From the NCBI GenBank assembly GCA_027854065.1, contig JAQGEF010000006.1, forward strand, positions 172,339-236,338: a stretch of 64,000 nucleotides of DNA, in the 5' to 3' direction. Position 1 is the stretch's first letter. Each line of letters begins with the position of its first letter. A program made the position numbers and the translations under genes. This DNA is from Polluticaenibacter yanchengensis. GTDB taxonomy: Bacteria; Bacteroidota; Bacteroidia; Chitinophagales; Chitinophagaceae. A model generated the notes under the pieces. The model did no database searches. It was given only the letters and a program-made list of their open reading frames with translations, and was not told the DNA's origin. Below are positions 1 to 7,520 of this stretch, one piece after another.

Positions 1-1358
1 AACGTTTAGGAAACGTGGTGGACCCTTTTGAGACCATTGACACTTATGGTGCTGATGCTACGCGCTGGTATTTAATTACTAATGCGAGCCCCTGGGATAA
101 CCTGAAATTTGACATTAACGGTATTAAAGAGGTTCAGCGTAAGTTCTTTGGTACTTTATATAATACCTACCAGTTTTTTGCATTGTATGCCAATGTTGAC
201 GGTTTTACTTTTAAAGAGGCATATATCCCGGTAAGTGAACGCCCGGAAATTGACCGCTGGATTTTAAGTACGCTTAACACTTTGGTTAAAAATGTAACTG
301 AAGCAATGGACGACTATGAGCCGACCCAGGCTGGTCGTTTAATAGAAGATTTTGTAGGAGAGCAGTTAAGTAACTGGTACGTTCGCTTGTGCCGTCGCCG
401 GTTCTGGAAAGGTGAGTATGAAAAAGATAAGGTTTGTGCTTACCAGACATTGTATGAATGTTTAGAAACAGTGGTAAGGTTAATAGCTCCTATTTCTCCT
501 TTCTTCAGCGACGCGGTATTTAATAACTTAAATGAAGTGACGGGTAAATTTGCTGCTGCAAGTGTGCATCATGTAGATTTTCCTGTAGCGAACGGATCTT
601 ATATAGATGCGGATTTAGAACAGCGCATGCAACTGGCACAGGATGCGAGCAGCCTGGTTTTAAGTTTGCGTAAAAAAGTGAATATTAAGGTGCGCCAGCC
701 TCTTCAAAAAATATTGGTGCCGGTATTAAATCCTGCCATGCAATCGCAGATTCAGAAAATTGAAGATTTGATAAAAGCAGAGGTAAATATTAAGGAAGTA
801 GAGTACTTATTTGATACAGAAGGATTTATTAAGAAAAAAGTGAAGCCGAACTTTATAGCACTTGGTAAAAAGTTGGGGGCAAAAATGAAAGCAGTGTCTA
901 ATGCTATTGCAGCTTTTACTACAGAAGATATTATTGCTTTGGAAAGAGATGGCCGCATTAATTTGGATATTGATGGTGAAATCCTTACTTTAGATGCCAA
1001 TGAAGTGGATATCACAGCAGAAGATATCCCGGGATGGAGTGTTGCAAGCAAGGGCAGCCTTACCGTGGCTTTAGATATTACCATTACGGAAACGCTAAAG
1101 CAGGAAGGTGATGCAAGGGAATTTGTAAACAGGGTGCAGAACATAAGAAAAGACAGCGGGTTAGAGTTGACAGACAGGATTGACGTTTTGTGGACAGGTG
1201 GTGGAAATATTGCAAATTCATTGAACATATTCAAGTCATATATTTGTACAGAAATATTAGCTGATGATTTACTTTATACAGATGAATTGAAAGACGGTAC
1301 AGAAATTGAAGTAAATGAGGCTAAACTAAACGTTCTGATTAAGAAAAAAGAACAATAA
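1..1358 (+). CDS. ileS: Isoleucyl-tRNA synthetase, C-terminal part (gene starts before the window)
   Basis: This protein charges tRNA-Ile with isoleucine in the cytoplasm. The open frame runs in from the left edge; its first visible residues, RLGNVVDPFE, are what directly follows the class I KMSKS (KMSK-RLGN) loop. About 450 residues remain: the end of the catalytic domain (GADATRWYL), the anticodon-binding helical domain (DRWILSTLN, WYVRLCRRRFW) and the C-terminal region with the SLRKKVNIKVRQPL segment. The GTG at 15 is not a start, because homology extends upstream of it. The gene ends two bases before the dksA-like gene, so the two are probably cotranscribed. Confidence 0.97.
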   Translation, partial: RLGNVVDPFETIDTYGADATRWYLITNASPWDNLKFDINGIKEVQRKFFGTLYNTYQFFALYANVDGFTFKEAYIPVSERPEIDRWILSTLNTLVKNVTEAMDDYEPTQAGRLIEDFVGEQLSNWYVRLCRRRFWKGEYEKDKVCAYQTLYECLETVVRLIAPISPFFSDAVFNNLNEVTGKFAAASVHHVDFPVANGSYIDADLEQRMQLAQDASSLVLSLRKKVNIKVRQPLQKILVPVLNPAMQSQIQKIEDLIKAEVNIKEVEYLFDTEGFIKKKVKPNFIALGKKLGAKMKAVSNAIAAFTTEDIIALERDGRINLDIDGEILTLDANEVDITAEDIPGWSVASKGSLTVALDITITETLKQEGDAREFVNRVQNIRKDSGLELTDRIDVLWTGGGNIANSLNIFKSYICTEILADDLLYTDELKDGTEIEVNEAKLNVLIKKKEQ

Positions 1359-1360
1359 CG

Positions 1361-2410
1361 ATGGCTAAAAAACTACCGACAACCGCAACCAACAAAAAGG
1401 CGGAGGCCAAGAAAGCTAAACCTGCGCCTGCTAAAGCTGTAAAAGCAGCTGTTAAAAAAACGAGTAAAGAAGCGCCTAAGGCATTGGTGAAAGCGAAAGC
1501 TGCGCCTGCTAAAAAGGACGTGAAAGCAAGTGTTAAGAAAGCGGCTGTGGCAACAGCGGCAGTAAAGCCGTCTTCGAAAGCGAAGGTGTCGGAAGTGAAA
1601 AAAGCTACAAAACCAATTAAAAAATCAACCGTAGCTTCTAAAACAGCACCCACGAAAGCCGTTACAAAGCCTGCAGTGGTAAAAAAGGAACCTGTAAAGG
1701 CACCTGCAAAGAAAGCTGAAGCTATTAATATCAAAAAAAAGCCAGTAAGCGAAGTGAAGAAACAAAAAGAAACAACACCAGCTAAAGAGACTAAAGTGAA
1801 AGCAAAGGAAACAGTAAGTGTGGAAAAGCCTTCTAAAGTAAAATCTGCAGCAAAAAATGACGTTGAAGTTGAGTCTTCTAAAGCTCCGGCAAAAAAAGCC
1901 GCAGCAAAAAAAGAAGAACCGCTAAAGCCTGTAAAGCTTCCGAAAATTACTTCTACCGGTAAGGTGAATTATACACCGGACTTTACAACATCGGTATTAG
2001 ATATTCCGGCCAAAGAGGAGAAAATTTCGTCCGCACCAGCTTTGAGATATAGCGATAGCGATTTAGCGGAATTTAAGAATTTGATCCTAAAAAAATTAGA
2101 AGCTGCAAAAAAAGAAATGAACTATTTGCAGGGTTTAATTACCAGAAAAGATGCCATGGGAGGCGATAACGATGATGGTCGTTATATGACCATGGAAGAT
2201 GGCAGCCTTAGTATGGAGCGCGAGCAGCTAAGCCAGTTGGCCAGCCGCCAGATTACTTTTATCGATCACCTGGAAAAAGCATTGATCCGTATTGAAAACA
2301 AAACATACGGTGTTTGCCGGGTTACCGGTAAGTTGATTGATAAAGCGCGCTTGCGTGCAGTACCTCATGCTACTTTAAGCATGGAAGCAAAGGAAAAGCA
2401 AACCAGATAA
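1361..2410 (+). CDS. DksA/TraR-type protein with long Lys/Ala-rich histone-like N-terminal tail
   Basis: The 349-residue product has two parts. Residues 1 to about 190 are a low-complexity tail rich in Lys, Ala, Pro, Val and Thr (many KKA, APAK and AVKK units), like histone H1 or AlgP. Residues about 225-349 are a DksA/TraR domain with the coiled-coil region (LKKLEAAKKEMNYLQGL) and the end YGVCRVTGKLI...RAVPHATLS. The canonical four-Cys zinc finger is reduced to one Cys near residue 319, which as far as I recall is usual for Bacteroidota members of the family. It may bind RNA polymerase, as DksA does, while the tail binds DNA; that is inference. It follows ileS by two bases and is followed by a terminator. 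Confidence 0.85.
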   Translation: MAKKLPTTATNKKAEAKKAKPAPAKAVKAAVKKTSKEAPKALVKAKAAPAKKDVKASVKKAAVATAAVKPSSKAKVSEVKKATKPIKKSTVASKTAPTKAVTKPAVVKKEPVKAPAKKAEAINIKKKPVSEVKKQKETTPAKETKVKAKETVSVEKPSKVKSAAKNDVEVESSKAPAKKAAAKKEEPLKPVKLPKITSTGKVNYTPDFTTSVLDIPAKEEKISSAPALRYSDSDLAEFKNLILKKLEAAKKEMNYLQGLITRKDAMGGDNDDGRYMTMEDGSLSMEREQLSQLASRQITFIDHLEKALIRIENKTYGVCRVTGKLIDKARLRAVPHATLSMEAKEKQTR

Positions 2411-2423
2411 TTGAATACGGTAA

Positions 2424-2466
2424 GAAAAAGGAGAAATAGTCAATAATGATATTTCTCCTTTTTTAT
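2424..2466 (+). terminator. Rho-independent terminator after the dksA-like gene
   Basis: Inverted repeat AAAAGGAGAAATA / TATTTCTCCTTTT followed by a T-rich tract. It ends the ileS-dksA transcript. The next 115 bases before the nucleosidase stop codon show no gene. Confidence 0.85.
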
Positions 2467-2582
2467 TTTACAGTGAGTAATAGGAATAATTCGGTTCATG
2501 TAAGGGATGTGAGGCATACTCTTGCACCATCTTCTAACGATAGTGGCTGCCTGCACAACCAAGCTTTCACCCCGGAATAGTT

Positions 2583-3179
2583 TTAATCTTCGAAAAGTTC
2601 ATCAACTACTGTTCTTAATGCCTGCCCGGCCAAATGGACCATTTTGCTCCAATCTTCAGCGGCATTGCCATCTGCACCATCAGATATATACTTGATGCTC
2701 AAAAAGGGAATATTTTCTTTCCTGGCAATACTTGCCAGGGAGAATGCTTCCATATCTATTACATTGTAGATATTTTGCTGATGTGTTGTTTCAAAATTGT
2801 CACCTGTACCGCAAATACCAAGAGGTAGGTTTCCAATATTTAAACCGTTGTCTAAGATAATTGGTTGATCGCTGTAAGGTGTTTCATATTTAGCAAACCC
2901 TAAGGGGGTAACGTCTATATCCCGTTGTACAAACTGATGGCAACAAACCAGTGATTCGGTTTTGAAGCTATTGCTGCCAGCGGAACCCAAATTGATAATA
3001 ATACCTGGCCGCTGCTTGCAAATCTGCCTGGTAAGATGGTAAGCCGCATTTACTTTACCAACGCCCACCAACAGTAAGTTTAAATGATTAAAAAACTCTT
3101 TAGCTTCGGATTCCAGCGCAAATACGAATAATGGATCTTGTTTTATCAATGATTTTATGATACTTAGATCGGAATGCAT
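2583..3179 (-). CDS. Nucleosidase of the phosphorylase superfamily (MTA/SAH nucleosidase-like)
   Basis: The 198-residue protein has the purine nucleosidase/phosphorylase fold: an N-terminal VFALESEAKEF strand-helix, the nucleobase-ribose loop VGVGKVNAA, GIIINLGSAGS, and the C-terminal VIDMEAFSLASIA...SIKYISDGAD. The last block carries the ribose-contacting Met-Glu and the catalytic Asp of the Pfs/MTAN family. It probably releases adenine from methylthioadenosine or S-adenosylhomocysteine. Futalosine hydrolase (MqnB) is a close relative and cannot be excluded. It is convergent with the dksA-like gene and stands alone. Confidence 0.75.
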   Translation of the reverse strand: MHSDLSIIKSLIKQDPLFVFALESEAKEFFNHLNLLLVGVGKVNAAYHLTRQICKQRPGIIINLGSAGSNSFKTESLVCCHQFVQRDIDVTPLGFAKYETPYSDQPIILDNGLNIGNLPLGICGTGDNFETTHQQNIYNVIDMEAFSLASIARKENIPFLSIKYISDGADGNAAEDWSKMVHLAGQALRTVVDELFED

Positions 3180-3200
3180 AGTTCGAATATATTTTAAATT

Positions 3201-3230
3201 AAAAAGTCTTCTTTTTCAAGAAGACTTTTA
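3201..3230 (-). terminator. Terminator downstream of tRNA-Arg
   Basis: Inverted repeat AAAAGTCTTC / GAAGACTTTT. Read on the minus strand it follows the tRNA 3' end and runs into a T-rich tract. It lies between the tRNA and the nucleosidase start. Confidence 0.8.
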
Positions 3231-3232
3231 TG

Positions 3233-3306
3233 TGATCCGGATTGGATTCGAACCAATGACCTACTGCTTAGAAGGCAGTTGCTCTATCCAGCTGAGCTAC
3301 CGAACC
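3233..3306 (-). tRNA. tRNA-Arg (anticodon TCT)
   Basis: Seventy-four bases on the minus strand fold as a cloverleaf. The acceptor arm pairs GGTTCGG with CCGGATC (two G-U pairs), and the T arm carries GGTTCGAATCC. The anticodon stem ACTGC/GCAGT encloses loop CTTCTAA, giving anticodon TCT for AGA codons. The discriminator is A at 3233 and CCA is not encoded. A promoter lies just upstream and a terminator just downstream, so it is a single-gene unit. Confidence 0.97.
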
Positions 3307-3320
3307 ATCATTTTGGATTG

Positions 3321-3328
3321 CAAATGTA
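3321..3328 (-). promoter_or_regulatory. Promoter -7 element for tRNA-Arg
   Basis: On the minus strand this reads TACATTTG, an exact match to the Bacteroidota TAnnTTTG box, 14 bases before the mature tRNA 5' end. Confidence 0.7.
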
Positions 3329-3446
3329 ATATTTTTTTATAAACCACAAAGAAAAAACAATAAAAAACGGAAAGTTTTTTGAGTAGAATATACATATAAA
3401 GAATATATAATTTTTTGAACCTGAAATTTATTTCACTAAATGACAG

Positions 3447-3454
3447 TAACTTTG
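3447..3454 (+). promoter_or_regulatory. Probable promoter -7 element for rbfA
   Basis: TAACTTTG matches TAnnTTTG. It would give a leader of about 145 bases before the rbfA ATG at 3606. No other feature is seen between the tRNA (3306) and rbfA. Confidence 0.5.
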
Positions 3455-3605
3455 TGATTTGGCTGTATAGTTTAAATGCAAGGAAAGTTTCCCGTTATTA
3501 TTGAAAAATTGTAAATTTACTTGCGGGTAATAAGCCTTACTATACCAATGCTTTTATAAATTTAATAAGAGAAGAGCAAGGTGATGCCAAATAAATCTTT
3601 TGATT

Positions 3606-3995
3606 ATGGAAGAGAGTAAACGACAAAAGCAAGTAGCGGGGTTATTAAATGAAGAGTTAAGTGATATTTTTCTGCGCTTAGGTATCAATATGATTGACGG
3701 AGGAATGGTATCTATATCCAGTGTAAAAGTAACACCGGATTTAATGGAAGCCAGAATTTATCTGAGTTTTTTTCAAATTCAAAATTTTAAAGAGGTTCTG
3801 AAGAAAATAGAGGCCAGAAGCTGGGAAATTAAAAAAATGCTTACATCAAGAGTAAGACACCAGCTAAGGATTATGCCGTTCTTATCATTCTTTCATGATG
3901 ATACATTAGATCATGTATTTAAAATGGAGAATTTGCTTAATAAAGTAAAACAGGATGATGAAAGCATCCGCAAAGAAAATGAGGCAAATGATTAA
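3606..3995 (+). CDS. rbfA: Ribosome-binding factor A
   Basis: RbfA helps mature the 5' end of 16S rRNA in the 30S subunit. The protein, about 129 residues, shows the family pattern: an N-terminal R-Q-K-Q-VAGLLNEELSDIFLR helix, the VSISSVKVTPDLMEARIYLSFF strands of the KH-like fold, and the RHQLRIMPFLSFFHDDTLDH segment. I chose the ATG at 3606 (MEESKRQ); the TTG two codons earlier is less likely. The gene is monocistronic, with its own promoter and terminator. Confidence 0.93.
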   Translation: MEESKRQKQVAGLLNEELSDIFLRLGINMIDGGMVSISSVKVTPDLMEARIYLSFFQIQNFKEVLKKIEARSWEIKKMLTSRVRHQLRIMPFLSFFHDDTLDHVFKMENLLNKVKQDDESIRKENEAND

Positions 3996-4017
3996 TTAGC
4001 TGATGCTATGTAAATAC

Positions 4018-4058
4018 AAAAATCCCGGTAAGTGTTCTATAACTGCCGGGATTTTTTT
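4018..4058 (+). terminator. Terminator after rbfA
   Basis: Inverted repeat AATCCCGG / CCGGGATT with a T run. Confidence 0.85.
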
Positions 4059-4331
4059 ATTATGAAGATCTATCAGCATTTCGGCAGAAAATTACCTTTT
4101 ACATGAATGGGGTATCCTGGTGAGCATTTCTCAATATCCAATGCCAGTGCCTGGTAATATGAATGTAGTGATTACCCCGGTAAGAGAAAAAACGGGTTTT
4201 TTATGATTAATTAAAGCTTCTCTATCTAAATTCTACAATTAACTAATATTTTCGTGCTTTGCCTTGTAATTTTATAATAAAGCCTTTATTTTTAATTCCG
4301 GTAGTAAAAAGGAGAACTGCGCAATATATTA
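4059..4331 (+). other. Intergenic stretch before batA, nothing clear
   Basis: About 270 bases with no supported gene. A weak CCCG/CGGG hairpin followed by TTTTTT near 4175-4203 may be a second terminator. The batA promoter must lie in the AT-rich end, but no exact -7 box stands out. Confidence 0.4.
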
Positions 4332-5333
4332 ATGAACTATTTTAATCAAATTACTTTTGACAAACCTTGGGTTTTAATTTTTCTGGCGTTAATACCTTTT
4401 GTATTATACTATTATATAAAGCAGCAAATTAATAAAAGTAACCAGTTAAAATTACCTTCTACCAAACGTCTTACAACTCCTAAAACTTTCAAAACCAGGC
4501 TTAGAAATCTTCCGGCAGTATTACGCACATTATCAATAGCCGGCATCATAGTAGCATTAGCCCAACCGGCTAAATACGAAACTTTACAAATAAACGAAGG
4601 TGAAGGCATTGATATCGTTTTATGCCTGGATGTAAGCGGGAGCATGCTGGCGCAGGACTTTAAACCGAACCGCTTGCTGGCATCTATCAATGTAGCAAAG
4701 GAATTCATAAAAGAACGTAAAGGCGATCGGTTAGGATTGGTAATATTTTCCGGTCAAAGCCTCACCCTATGTCCGCTTACCACAGACCTTGGAATCATCA
4801 ATCAGCAACTGGACAGGATTGAATATGGAAACCTTTCTGATGGTACCGCTATCGGGAGCGGCCTGGCAAGTGCGGTGGACCGTTTAAGAGGTTCAAACAG
4901 CAAAAGTAAAATTGTGATCCTGCTGACAGACGGAGAAAATACCGGCGGGCTGATTGACCCTGAAACGGCAAAACAGCTGGCTATAAACTTTGGTATAAGA
5001 GTGTATACGATCGGTATTGGCAGCACAGGGATGGCCCCTATGCCGGTTAGGACCGTTAATGGCGAAGTTGAAACCATTATGACAAAGGTGTCGATAGATG
5101 AGAATTTGCTGAAGGATATTGCTTCAGCTACAAAAGGCAAGTACTATAGAGCTGCAGATGAAAACACGTTGAACCAGGTTTATACAGAAATTAATACACT
5201 GGAAAAATCTAAAGTCACTACAAAGTATTTTGAAAAACGTACAGATCAGTATTTTATATGGGCACTCATAGCACTCATTTTACTTTGCCTGGAAGTAATT
5301 TTAAAAAACACACTGTTTAAACGATTCCCATAA
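4332..5333 (+). CDS. batA: BatA-like membrane-anchored von Willebrand factor A protein
   Basis: The 333-residue protein has an N-terminal aerotolerance-regulator segment with membrane helices (about residues 15-30 and 62-78) and a VWA domain (about 90-280). The metal-binding MIDAS motif is DVSGSM, followed by the conserved Thr and LTDGENTGG. A final membrane helix lies at about 308-327. Bat proteins are thought to act with a MoxR ATPase in envelope stress or protein maturation in the periplasm. The stop codon overlaps the next start by one base, so the two genes are coupled. The only moxR in the window is far away, at 51160-52158 on the other strand. Confidence 0.88.
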   Translation: MNYFNQITFDKPWVLIFLALIPFVLYYYIKQQINKSNQLKLPSTKRLTTPKTFKTRLRNLPAVLRTLSIAGIIVALAQPAKYETLQINEGEGIDIVLCLDVSGSMLAQDFKPNRLLASINVAKEFIKERKGDRLGLVIFSGQSLTLCPLTTDLGIINQQLDRIEYGNLSDGTAIGSGLASAVDRLRGSNSKSKIVILLTDGENTGGLIDPETAKQLAINFGIRVYTIGIGSTGMAPMPVRTVNGEVETIMTKVSIDENLLKDIASATKGKYYRAADENTLNQVYTEINTLEKSKVTTKYFEKRTDQYFIWALIALILLCLEVILKNTLFKRFP

Positions 5334-6193
5334 TGACCAAGCTTTTCAAATATATATTGGCGGGTACCTTTTTATTGAGCTGCCTGCAATTGACGGCCCA
5401 AACTAATGTGACCGTAAATAAAGATAGTGTGTGGATCGGGGAACCATTTACCGTAACGATCAAAGCCAATGAGCAACCATTAAATACCGACTTTAGCCAG
5501 ATTCCCGGTTTTGAGTTTCTAAAGCTTGATACAGTAGCTGACAAAGCAGGTAAAATTTCGGAATACCAGTTGCTTCTCTGTACTTTCGATAGTGGTAGTT
5601 TAAAACTACCAGTTAAAGAGCTATTTCCCAATAGCAATCAAAATGAAATAACCATCATCAGCAAAGGTATTCCCAAAGACAGTGCTTTGGCTTACTCCGA
5701 GCCGATGGAAATTATAAATATGGAACCTGTTAACCAGGTCCCATATTTCCTGATTTTTGGTATTATTACATTCGTAAGCGCCATTGGCATTTATTTCCTG
5801 GTGCAAAAACTCAAAGTAAAAGAAACAGTAAAATCGTTAACATTAATTAATGATTATTCTAATACCCCAACTTTATCCAATAGTAACTTGGCAGAACTAT
5901 TAGGGAAACTAAAAGCAGACTGGCAGAATAACCAGGTCAGTTCAGAGCATCTTGGGAATTCATTAATGCGGTACCTGGGGCAATATTTGTGGAATAAAGG
6001 CTATTATGTGTACACAAAAACCGGAGACGAAATCATTCTTTATACTAAAAATATATATGATGAACAGAGCTGGCAAAAGATAAAAGAAACAGTCCAGCTT
6101 TGTAACTATCTTAAATTCGGTAAGTATATCGCAGATAAAGCCAACGGGTTGAGCGCTATTGATAATGTACTGGAATTGGTGAACCGCCAATAA
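5333..6193 (+). CDS. BatD-like secreted/membrane protein, short form
   Basis: The 286-residue protein has a signal peptide (residues 1-23, ending LQLTAQ), a beta-rich periplasmic part (VTVNKDSVWIGEPFTVTIKA, as in BatD oxygen-tolerance proteins), a single membrane helix at about 138-158 and a cytoplasmic tail of about 125 residues. Its start overlaps the batA stop (TAATG). The position after batA and the domain plan suggest it is the Bat partner, but it is much shorter than full BatD (500 or more residues), so I call it BatD-like only. Confidence 0.65.
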   Translation: MTKLFKYILAGTFLLSCLQLTAQTNVTVNKDSVWIGEPFTVTIKANEQPLNTDFSQIPGFEFLKLDTVADKAGKISEYQLLLCTFDSGSLKLPVKELFPNSNQNEITIISKGIPKDSALAYSEPMEIINMEPVNQVPYFLIFGIITFVSAIGIYFLVQKLKVKETVKSLTLINDYSNTPTLSNSNLAELLGKLKADWQNNQVSSEHLGNSLMRYLGQYLWNKGYYVYTKTGDEIILYTKNIYDEQSWQKIKETVQLCNYLKFGKYIADKANGLSAIDNVLELVNRQ

Positions 6194-6477
6194 AAACAGG
6201 TCACTGAAAGCTGGTTTATACACATATTCATCCAAAATTATTTTACAGGACAAGTGTATTTAATGTCGATATATGTTTGTTTTACAGGTTTTTACGGATA
6301 GGGATTATAATTTCTATTTCCTTCTCCGGAGATTTTTCCCTCAAAATGCATTGGTAGTATATAAAGGCAGGAGTAAAAAAACAGTAATTTCAATCAATGC
6401 AGAGTCATAGTAGTTTGTTTCATAAAATCAGGACTGTAAAAGTCTCACCGGTTCATAATATTTGCTTAAGTATTGGA
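6194..6477 (+). other. Intergenic, no gene seen
   Basis: About 280 bases after the batD-like gene. I see no coding sequence or clear site before the hairpin at 6478. Confidence 0.4.
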
Positions 6478-6509
6478 TAAAAATATTTTCGAAAGCCGAA
6501 ATATTTTTT
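6478..6509 (+). terminator. AT-rich hairpin with T tract before repeat copy 1
   Basis: AAAATATTTTCG pairs with CGAAATATTTTT (one bulged base) and is followed by TTTTTTCTTTT. It looks like a terminator, and it leads straight into the dispersed element. Confidence 0.45.
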
Positions 6510-6510
6510 C

Positions 6511-6637
6511 TTTTGGGGCTATCGGCATAGGTAACCCTTTTGTACTTCTGTCCGGCGTGCTTATGGCTCCGCTGCGCTCGGTGCTCCTGCGTCGCACTGG
6601 CTCGTACCTCGCCACCAACGCATGCCGCAGCCCTTTT
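6511..6637 (+). repeat. Dispersed GC-rich hairpin element, copy 1
   Basis: Begins with TTTTGGGGCTATC and carries TCCGGCGTGCTTATGGCTC, then an inner hairpin GTGC (6581-6584) / GCAC (6594-6597), and ends GCATGCCGCAGCCC. GGCGTGC pairs with GCATGCC, closing the body. It is far more GC-rich than its surroundings. Five related copies lie at 23455, 37463, 42563 (reverse), 45555 and 58478. An open frame across it (6540-6758) has no protein-like features. Confidence 0.8.
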
Positions 6638-6752
6638 GCATTTATTTTTTAATTTAACGATTTATAAAATAATTGTTTATCATAAATTTATATACCATCT
6701 GCTGACACAGATTTTCATTATCTTTTATATAATCACTCAACTGCCACTGGTA

Positions 6753-6787
6753 TTCTAAATTTCTTCAAAATTCAATTGGTAAATTTG
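6753..6787 (+). promoter_or_regulatory. Direct-repeat operator and promoter of the response-regulator operon
   Basis: TTCTAAATT (6753-6761) and TTCAAAATT (6764-6772) are spaced 11 bp apart, the usual geometry of OmpR/PhoB-family sites. The -7 box TAAATTTG (6780-6787) begins 27 bases after the start of the first half-site. The same repeat recurs at 8811, 10867 and 11187, so autoregulation by the gene at 6809 is likely. Confidence 0.65.
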
Positions 6788-6808
6788 TAACATTAACGAA
6801 CTCCGGCA

Positions 6809-7483
6809 ATGAAAGTACTCATCATAGAAGACGAAAAGGAATTAGCTAAAAGCATTGTAGAGTATTTGTCCGAAGAAAAATACCTATGTGAAGAAGCTGC
6901 CACCTTTACCGAAGCAATGAATAAAATAGACGTATTCAATTACGATTGCATCCTTTTAGATATAACACTGCCGGATGGAAACGGGCTGAAAATATTAGAA
7001 GAGCTCAAAAAAGACAATAAGCAAGATGGCGTTATTATCATTTCAGCAAAGAATTCTCTTGATGATAAGATAAAAGGGCTACAGATAGGTGCTGATGATT
7101 ATCTAACAAAACCTTTTCATTTATCAGAACTAACAGCCCGTATCTATTCCCTCATTCGCAGACGGCAATTTAATAATGCTAACATCATTAGGTTGGATGA
7201 ACTTGAAATAGATCTTTTAGCAAAAAGCGTCACAGTAAACAATGAGTCTGTTCCACTTACCAAAAAGGAATTTGATTTGTTGATATATTTCATTGGGAAT
7301 AAAAAAAGAGTACTTTCCAAAAGCACTTTAGCAGAACATCTCTCCGGGGATTTTGCAGATATGCTGGATAATCATGATTTTGTGTATGCGCATGTAAAGA
7401 ACCTGAAGAAAAAACTAAGCGATGCAGGCTGTGAACAATATATAAAAACCGTTTACGGTACAGGGTATATCTGGAACGGGTAA
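6809..7483 (+). CDS. OmpR/PhoB-family response regulator
   Basis: The 224-residue protein has a receiver domain (residues 1-120) with acidic pocket EDEKE, phospho-acceptor Asp near 51 in LLDITLPDGNG, conserved Ser/Ala in IIISAKN and Lys in YLTKPF. A winged-helix DNA-binding domain (about 128-224) follows, ending in TVYGTGYIW. It is paired with the kinase that starts 38 bases downstream. Direct repeats in front of this gene, the LTA-synthase-like gene and the PepSY-TonB operon suggest its regulon. Confidence 0.93.
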   Translation: MKVLIIEDEKELAKSIVEYLSEEKYLCEEAATFTEAMNKIDVFNYDCILLDITLPDGNGLKILEELKKDNKQDGVIIISAKNSLDDKIKGLQIGADDYLTKPFHLSELTARIYSLIRRRQFNNANIIRLDELEIDLLAKSVTVNNESVPLTKKEFDLLIYFIGNKKRVLSKSTLAEHLSGDFADMLDNHDFVYAHVKNLKKKLSDAGCEQYIKTVYGTGYIWNG

Positions 7484-7520
7484 TAATTTCAGCTACAGCC
7501 GAACCATTAATAATTGAAAA

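Noticed and set aside
15-20. GTG at 15 as a gene start
   Set aside because: The reading frame and IleRS homology extend through the left edge, so the gene is cut by the window.
1339-1734. 131-residue minus-strand frame rich in Ala, Phe and Leu that looks membrane-like
   Set aside because: It is the reverse reading of the Lys/Ala-rich tail of the DksA-like gene; such repeats give hydrophobic antisense frames.
3157-3342. 61-residue frame with IGFEPMTYCLEGSC
   Set aside because: It is the reverse reading of the tRNA-Arg gene, a well-known artefact.
6540-6758. Cys/Ala-rich 72-residue frame
   Set aside because: It runs through dispersed repeat copy 1 and the operator region; the frame is not kept among other copies.
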